From NCBI RefSeq assembly GCF_964355755.1, contig NC_092671.1:14178501-14242500 (forward strand): 64,000 bases of DNA. The letters are read 5' to 3'. Every line of letters starts with the position of its first letter. The stretch's first letter is position 1. The notes under the pieces are model-generated. The model was not told the origin of the DNA. It saw only the letters and a program-made list of their open reading frames with translations, and did not search any database. A program made the translations under genes and the position numbers. Source of the DNA: Antedon mediterranea. Taxonomy: Eukaryota; Echinodermata; Crinoidea; Comatulida; Antedonidae. This document shows positions 57,329 through 64,000 of this stretch, piece by piece.

Positions 57329-58155
57329 CCGTATATTTCGGTGTATAAGTCGCACTTTTGACACGCAAATTTGACCTCTAAATTAAGGGTGCGTCTTATA
57401 CACCGAACAAAAATGCCTCACCACACAGATTGTACATATAGGCCTAGGCCTAGGCTATCGTCACCTCGTTTGCTAGGCCTGAGTAGGCTAGGCCTAGCTA
57501 CAGTAACTAACTAACGTAACGGCAACCTGCTTCTGCCTAGTTTTCAAGGCATTTTAGCATGATGTTATACTAAATATGATGAAAAGATTTGTTCATTATG
57601 GTGATAAAATTTCATTTGTAAACGTTTACGTACGATTGGAATAGTATTTATTTATACAGTAGTTATACGCACGATCGCCGTACCCGCAACGCAAGCCCTC
57701 TTGGCGGCCACATGGTGTACGGTATTCAACTAGGCTAGTATATTCTCATGGTGATTATAGCATGGACCTAGCGTACACACTTCAATTCTCGGATACATAC
57801 ATAGATACTAATCGAATACGATTGTCCGTGAAAACGTGCGCCCTCTCGAAATGATCGAGCGAGGCTAGCCCACACGTCACGTACATGTTACACACACGGT
57901 CATGCACTCGATGTTGCGGCTGTTGAGGCTGGGCGCGGCCGAGCCTAGGTAAGAAAAAACCTAAATAAAGGACGCCGTTGCAGATATAACAAAATATATT
58001 ATTACAATAATATTGATTACAATTTAAAAAAATATTGTTTTGATGAAATATAAGGTGCGTCTTATACACCGACGATATAAAAAATACCGATATTTTACTC
58101 TCAGTTAGGGGGTGCGTCTTATACACAGGTGCGACTTATACACCGAAATATACGG
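57329..58155. mobile_element. TA-flanked MITE, copy A (827 bp)
   Basis: Ends CCGTATATTTCGGTGTATAA / TTATACACCGAAATATACGG, perfect, flanked by TA. The word gtgcgtcttatacacc recurs near both ends, a likely transposase site. Tc1/mariner or pogo type by its TA target; no transposase ORF. Confidence 0.87.
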
Positions 58156-61100
58156 TAATACATATTTAAAAAGTACAGTTTATAGAAAAACGGAATAAAC
58201 TGGACATTAAAATTAACACATTATCACTTCATATTACAGTATAATGAATTAAAATGAATAATAGTAACACATTGAAACAATTGTATTTTATTTCATTGCA
58301 CTACAGTAATGCATTTATTACTGAACAGTATCTAACAATCATTATTGACGTCAATTAGTTTAATATATTATTGATTTGTTTTGTTAAATATTGTAGCTTG
58401 TTGTCATATTTAAATTCACTTGTCAGGGAATAATTTCGCCAGTGTAGCATAGCAAAAAGCTATACAAAACAACCTTATTGCTACACATTTCTACAATTGT
58501 GTAGCAAAAAATACAATACAAAACTATATGTTTCTGGACTCAAAAATCAGTTTGATTAGCAATATTGCTAAACAAAATTTTAAAATGAAATTTTCCCCTG
58601 CTTGTCATTATGTCTGTCTGAAATCAATTAAAAATAATAAACTATACTGGGGTAGCACTAACATTTCATTTTGTTTAGCCATTTGGCGAAAGTCAGAATA
58701 TTTTTTTTAGTCAAATCAGTTTATCTATAGCCAAAATGGCTAAAGTCAAATTTTTTTATTTAGCCAAATGAATCGGTTTATAGCCAAAATTTAAAATTTT
58801 TGAAATATAGTGGTAAAAACATTTTAGTCAATTTATCTATGTCAACAGGTCTATACACTGTTCCCTGAACATTTTTGTAAGGCATTGAGATAAAGAACCA
58901 TGCCTAAATAATCACTGATTAAAAAAATATTTTTTTTGTATTTTTTTTACATGATCAAAACAATTGTTCAAATTGTTTTTAATCATACAGCATTTATACA
59001 GTTATCAATTTAATAAGAAACATTTTACAGTTTTCTGAAATTCCCGTGAACGCTATGTTACTTTTGTTTTTTACGCTTGGCTGGTCATGTTTGCGTGTGA
59101 CGGCTTCCATGGCGTACCAGGCGAAAATCGTGTCCTAGAATCACTCAGAATCACCGCCGCGCAGCTGGTTAATGTTTTTAAATTGGGTATGCTCAAGAGG
59201 TGCGAAAGTGCAGAACCGCCGGCCTAGGCCTACAAAATTATGTACAACAACGGTATATCGTATGCTAAAAATATTGAGGAAAATTCCTAGCAAACGAACA
59301 ATCGTATCGTTGTTAAACGTAAGATAATATAGGCCAAAGCACAGGGTACGTCTTTCCATCCCTCAAGGCTGCGCCGAAGCGTTTCTGTCAGGGCGAGAAA
59401 TTTATCCGATTATTATTTATTTACACAACAACACAGAAGCCGGCGGCCGGCCCCGCTCAGATGCACGTGTGTGTTTTAGCTAAATCCCCGTTAGACTCTA
59501 CCATTTTCCGCATGTTGTTTTGTTTACACTGACGCACGAGGGAAGTTTATTAAGGCTAAAATATGAAACTACATTAAATTGGAAGACTCTAAAATGCATA
59601 ACGCATACATTTTTGATTTCGATAAGATTAAGACGTCATTCAGCATCGAAGATACTATAATGTTTCTTTTTAATCTGAAAAGTACACCCCTATCGAAAAA
59701 TAGACAATCCCGGTAATTAGCCGACCGTCGGCTATGTAGTCGATCGTTTGTGCAGCGCACAACACGTGATAGTTTGGCTAGACTTCATCATCCATGTGTC
59801 GTGTAACGTCTGTCTCTCTGTGCAGTCTACCTCTGCTATCTCCATCTTTTTGAAATAACAAAGAGACGCCTGGTACAACGAAACAAGTTGACGAAAAATG
59901 GAGCTTGAAGTAAACAACGTGATAACAAACAAAATAAATGCTTGGAGATCGACAAATGGACCTTTTAGTTGGACTTTATGCTTTCGCCAAAATGATTATT
60001 TAATTATCTATTTTATCATATGTCATCGCCAAAATGGCTAAAGTAGCCGTTTTATTTTTCGCCAATCTAGAAACGTTTTCGCCCATGGCGACTTGGCGAT
60101 CGGCCAGTGCGAGCCTAGCTATAAATATAAAATATATAGTATAGTAATATAATATCAACACTAAGTGTGAAAATCATGTAATTTTTGTAAAGGGTATAGT
60201 ACTTTGGTAGTTGGTTGAACCTCTTATCAAAGCAGATTGCTTTCGTAAGAACATATTGTATTTTATTATACATTATATGAAAATAACAGCGACCTAGACA
60301 CACATATTGATTCACATACAGCTGTCTGCAATATTAATATTGATAAAGTATTTTTAATTACCAATTTAACATACATGGACAAGACACAATGATAATGATG
60401 GTAGAAATTAAGAGATATTAATTTATGATGATTTGATTGTAAACTAAACAGTAATGGAAATTAAATTGTTTTTCCTTTTGATCTGATAACATTATTAATG
60501 TTGAAATATTAAATATTAGTACGCTGTATTTCATTGATACATGTTTGAAGGTGACTAGTATACCTTTTTGATTTTAGATATGTTATGATCAGGTTGCAAA
60601 GAGGTCGACCTTCGACAGTTTCAAAGAAATTGGTCTAAAAAATGTATGTTTTGTGGAAAACAGTCATATAAACCATAGTCTAAAAACACTTTGGGAAAAT
60701 TAGAAGATATCTCCGCACAAAGAGTGTCTGGTATTGTGGTTTAGGAAGAGATAGAATACAAGGACTATAAGGCTATTAAAATAGATGCAAAGAGCAAAAA
60801 TGTTCTTGTCAAAATTGTAAATAACACAAGTTAATTATATGATGGTAATGTATAGAAGTTAATCATACCATGATTCACAAGCATTTAACACCACTATCTG
60901 GCTGTGAGATGTGTAAGATACTTTGTAATTATAAATTGTTCAATGAACGATATTAATTTTCGTATTAAAATGTTGATTATTGATTAGATATTACCTTAAT
61001 TTCATCACAAGATTTACTGATTAATTAATTTAATTAATATTTTTAGGCACAAAATAACAGATAGAGATGTTTGATATCAAGTGTTTATAGATTACAATAT

Positions 61101-62529
61101 TTATTTGAATAAATGCACCTCCCTTTGAATAACCGCCTCCCACCTTTGAATAAATGCCTTCCTCGAATAACAACCCCCCCATAAAGTGAAGTTGTCTTTT
61201 ATTTAATTGATGAACAATCTTTTGTTTCAATCATTATTGTTAATTTTGAGTGGATTTTAATAATTAGAAATGATTTACACAAATCATACATCATATTTTA
61301 TTCACTATAATTAGCCATTGCTCTACTCTTGTAATGTGACCTTTATGATTTAATTTCAGCAAGCTAAGTGGTAAGCAGTGACCTTGAGTCATTATTGTGA
61401 AATGCACTCTATATTATACACAACACCAGTAAAAGTGTATTCCTGCTCACTGGTGTGCGTGTGTACTTATAGTGCTTGCTTGCTTCGTGTTCTTTTAAAC
61501 TAAACACTTTGTTTATTGTTTTAACTATACAGAGAAACATATTGAACAGTGTCTGGAGAATATTGAACGTTTTATGTGTTGGGATTTGTTGATAACGAAT
61601 ACTTTACTAACGAATACTTTGTGAAGCAAAACAACTGTGAGTGTGAGTGAGCTGACTGTCTGCTGTGGTGAAGCATTATTGTATTCTACAGTTTATGAAA
61701 CTTAATCCAGTTGTGTGTGTTAGGCAAAACAATATGCTAAAGGCATAAAGGAATTAAAAATAAGGTGAGTTTTTATTTGGTTATTTTTTGTGAATATTTA
61801 AACTTACTGAATTATACTAATCTTCATCCTGTACTGTACATATATTTATGATCATTTATTGCAGGTAGATTAAGGATAGCATTGGTTTAAACGCTGTATG
61901 AAAGTATGTTTAGGCACTGAAATTTCGATAAATACAATATACGGTTTTGTTTTATACACTTCTGTCAGGCAGTATTTAGTTTATCAATCGTGTGTGTGTG
62001 CCTGGATTGAATGTTTAAAATGTCATCAAACATGTGTGTGTATGTGTTGGACTACAAAAAGAACAAACTTATAAAGATTGTTGAATTGTTGACCAATCAA
62101 GGTGCTTTAAACATTCCTGGCTTTGTTTGTATCAAACCTGTTAGTGGCGGTAATTATCGCTGTTGGTTTCGATTGAATAAAAAAAAAAAAATAAATAAAT
62201 AAATAAATGCAAAGTACAATAACTAAATTTGTCCTCATGTGAACTTTTATGACCAAATGTAATATTAGTAGAATTATTCAGCCAGAACTCTACTAAAAGA
62301 CAAAATCAATAACCAACATTCTTAACGTAATTTTAGGTAAAAGCAATCATAAATTAGATTTATTTTAGTACATACAAGTGTAAAATCTTGCTGGCTGATA
62401 ATTATTGCATGTTAGAGGTTATTTTATTAATTTTTATTTATGAAATTTAAAAAATGACTTGTTATCTAGCTGTGTCACCAATCTAAAATGATGCTGGTTA
62501 TTTACATTCTAATACATTGTATAAAAGGT
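58156..62529. other. Intergenic stretch with a GC-richer block
   Basis: 58430-60115 is unlike its surroundings: gccaaaatggctaaagt occurs at about 58731 and 60033, and 59040-59930 is richer in G+C with CpGs (ccgccgcgcagc, gccggcggccggccccg). It may be one degenerate transposon; no ends could be fixed and no protein recognised. 61125-61185 has a 21-bp imperfect repeat (tttgaataaatgcc). 61500-61764 ends in a strong donor (aag|gtgagt). Confidence 0.35.
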
Positions 62530-63592
62530 ATGGTGAGTCCTGTATTCATTCTGAACATGGGGGAATGAGCTGCTAGGAGCTCATTTTACTGTTTTACCAA
62601 TCCTCTGTATTATGTGGTAGGGTGGCCAGTTACTTTCCACGCCGCCTTATCCTCCCTAGTATTTTCAACTAGGTACCGTATATTTCGGTGTATAAGTCGC
62701 ACTTTTGACACGCAAATTTGACCTCTAAATTAAGGGTGCGTCTTATACACCGAACATAAATGCCTCGCCACACAGATTGTACATCCTAGGCCTAGGCCTA
62801 GGCTATCGTCACCTCGTTTGCTAGGCCTGAGTAGGCTAGGCCTAGCTACAGTAACTAACTAACTAACGTAACGGCAACCTGCTTCTGCCTAGTTTTCAAG
62901 GCATTTTAGCATGATGTTACACTAAATATGATGAAAAGATTTGTTCATTATGGCGATAAAATTTCATTTGTAAACGTTTAGGTACGATTGGAATAGTATT
63001 TATTTATACAGTAGTTATACGCACGATCGCCGTACCCCCAGCGCAAGCCCTTCTTGGCGGCCACATGGTGTACGGTATTCGACTAGTATATTCTCCAGGT
63101 GATTATAGAATGGACCTAGCGTACACACTTCTCGGATACATAGATATTAATCGAATACGATTGTCCGTGAAAACGTGTGCCCTCTCGAAATGATCGAGCG
63201 AGGCTAGCCCACACTCGCAGCCCACACGTACGTGTTACACACACGGTCATGCACTCGATGTTGCGGCTGTTGAGGCTGGGCGCGGCCGAGCCTAGGTAAG
63301 AAAAAACCTAAATAAAGGACGCCGTTGCAGATTTAACAAAATATATTATTACAATAATATTGATTACACTTTAAAAAAACATTGTTTTGATGAAATATAA
63401 GGTGCGTCTTATACCCCGACGATATAAAAAATACCGATATTTTACTCTCAGTTAGGGGTGCGTCTTATACACAGGTGCGACTTATACACCGAAATATACG
63501 GTACTCATTTACAGCTGAATGGACTGGACCCTGGAATCTCTGTATGACAGTCAAGTGTCCTAACCACTTGGCTACCCAACTCCAGACTACAT
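62530..63592 (-). mobile_element. SINE-like element interrupted by copy B
   Basis: The minus strand starts with a tRNA-like head (63592 down to about 63510; GTAGCCAAGTGGTTAGGACA as A box, a weak B box tccagggtccagtcc) and resumes beyond the inserted MITE at 62675 with ctagttgaaaatactaggga. The 3' limit near 62530 is approximate. Confidence 0.5.
62676..63501. mobile_element. TA-flanked MITE, copy B (826 bp)
   Basis: Same ends as copy A at 57329, TA on both sides, and nearly the same sequence throughout with scattered substitutions and small indels. Recent spread of this family is implied. Confidence 0.9.
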
Positions 63593-64000
63593 TATATACT
63601 AACCATTATTTAAACTTGTAGATACTCTTATTAACAAATTTTGACTAATATTTATAATAGTTAATTGATAGGCTTTAAAATGATCATGACATTTTGAGGC
63701 AGTTAAAAGACAGTAAAGACGTGCTATACAATAGCACTTTTTAAATTAGTTAAATTAGTGAATAATAATTAATTAAATAAGTGAATTCACTAAATCGGTT
63801 CTCACTAATTGCAAAACTTTTTCCTCGCAATTTCATACAAAATAACTAGGTATGAACTTTACAATTTTAGTTTCTCTACAGGCAAATTTGAACATTATTA
63901 CGGTCATTTTTTTATCCTTGACCAGACCCACTTTATAATATTAAAAGTAGATAATATCATTAGTGAATAGTATATCTTTTCTATAGTAACTAGACATGCA
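63593..64000. other. Right edge of window
   Basis: AT-rich, nothing recognised. Confidence 0.3.

Noticed and set aside
57782-58126. 114-codon minus-strand ORF
   Set aside because: Inside MITE copy A; copy B carries indels that break the frame, so it is not conserved.

Overview
The window is animal nuclear DNA: AT-rich, one intron-rich gene with GT-AG splice sites, and many short non-autonomous transposons. The recurring 'aggcctaggcct' words and the element types suggest a marine invertebrate deuterostome, most likely an echinoderm. That assignment is an impression, not a proof.

Layout. (1) 1-13128 is a tandem array of 97 tRNA-Cys units on the + strand (about 137 bp each: a 72-nt tRNA plus a conserved spacer of about 65 bp), open at the left edge. 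Most copies carry anticodon GCA. Sub-families carry TCA (4), TTA (5) or TGA (2), and some carry acceptor-stem wobble pairs that are alanine identity elements in other tRNAs. (2) 13129-15015 is non-coding and leads into (3) a complete phosphoinositide-specific phospholipase C of the delta class, 15016-41220 (23 coding exons by my reading, 783 residues: PH, EF-hands, X, acidic linker, Y, C2). A second, alternative last exon lies at 43450-43532. (4) 43533-64000 holds no gene I can name. It contains nested MITEs and SINE-like elements, a 1.65-kb 24-bp minisatellite (51365-53015), a 16-bp hairpin-forming repeat (47461-47624), a pogo/Tigger-like element (55956-56693) and two near-identical 826/827-bp TA-flanked elements.

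The array would supply cysteinyl tRNA (pol III). The PLC gene (pol II) would encode a calcium-dependent enzyme that cleaves PtdIns(4,5)P2 to IP3 and diacylglycerol. Nothing links the two functionally. The most unusual items are the structurally intact UCA-anticodon tRNA-Cys at 11165-11236, the copies with G3-U70 or G4-U69 pairs, and the pair of alternative C2-terminal exons in the PLC gene.
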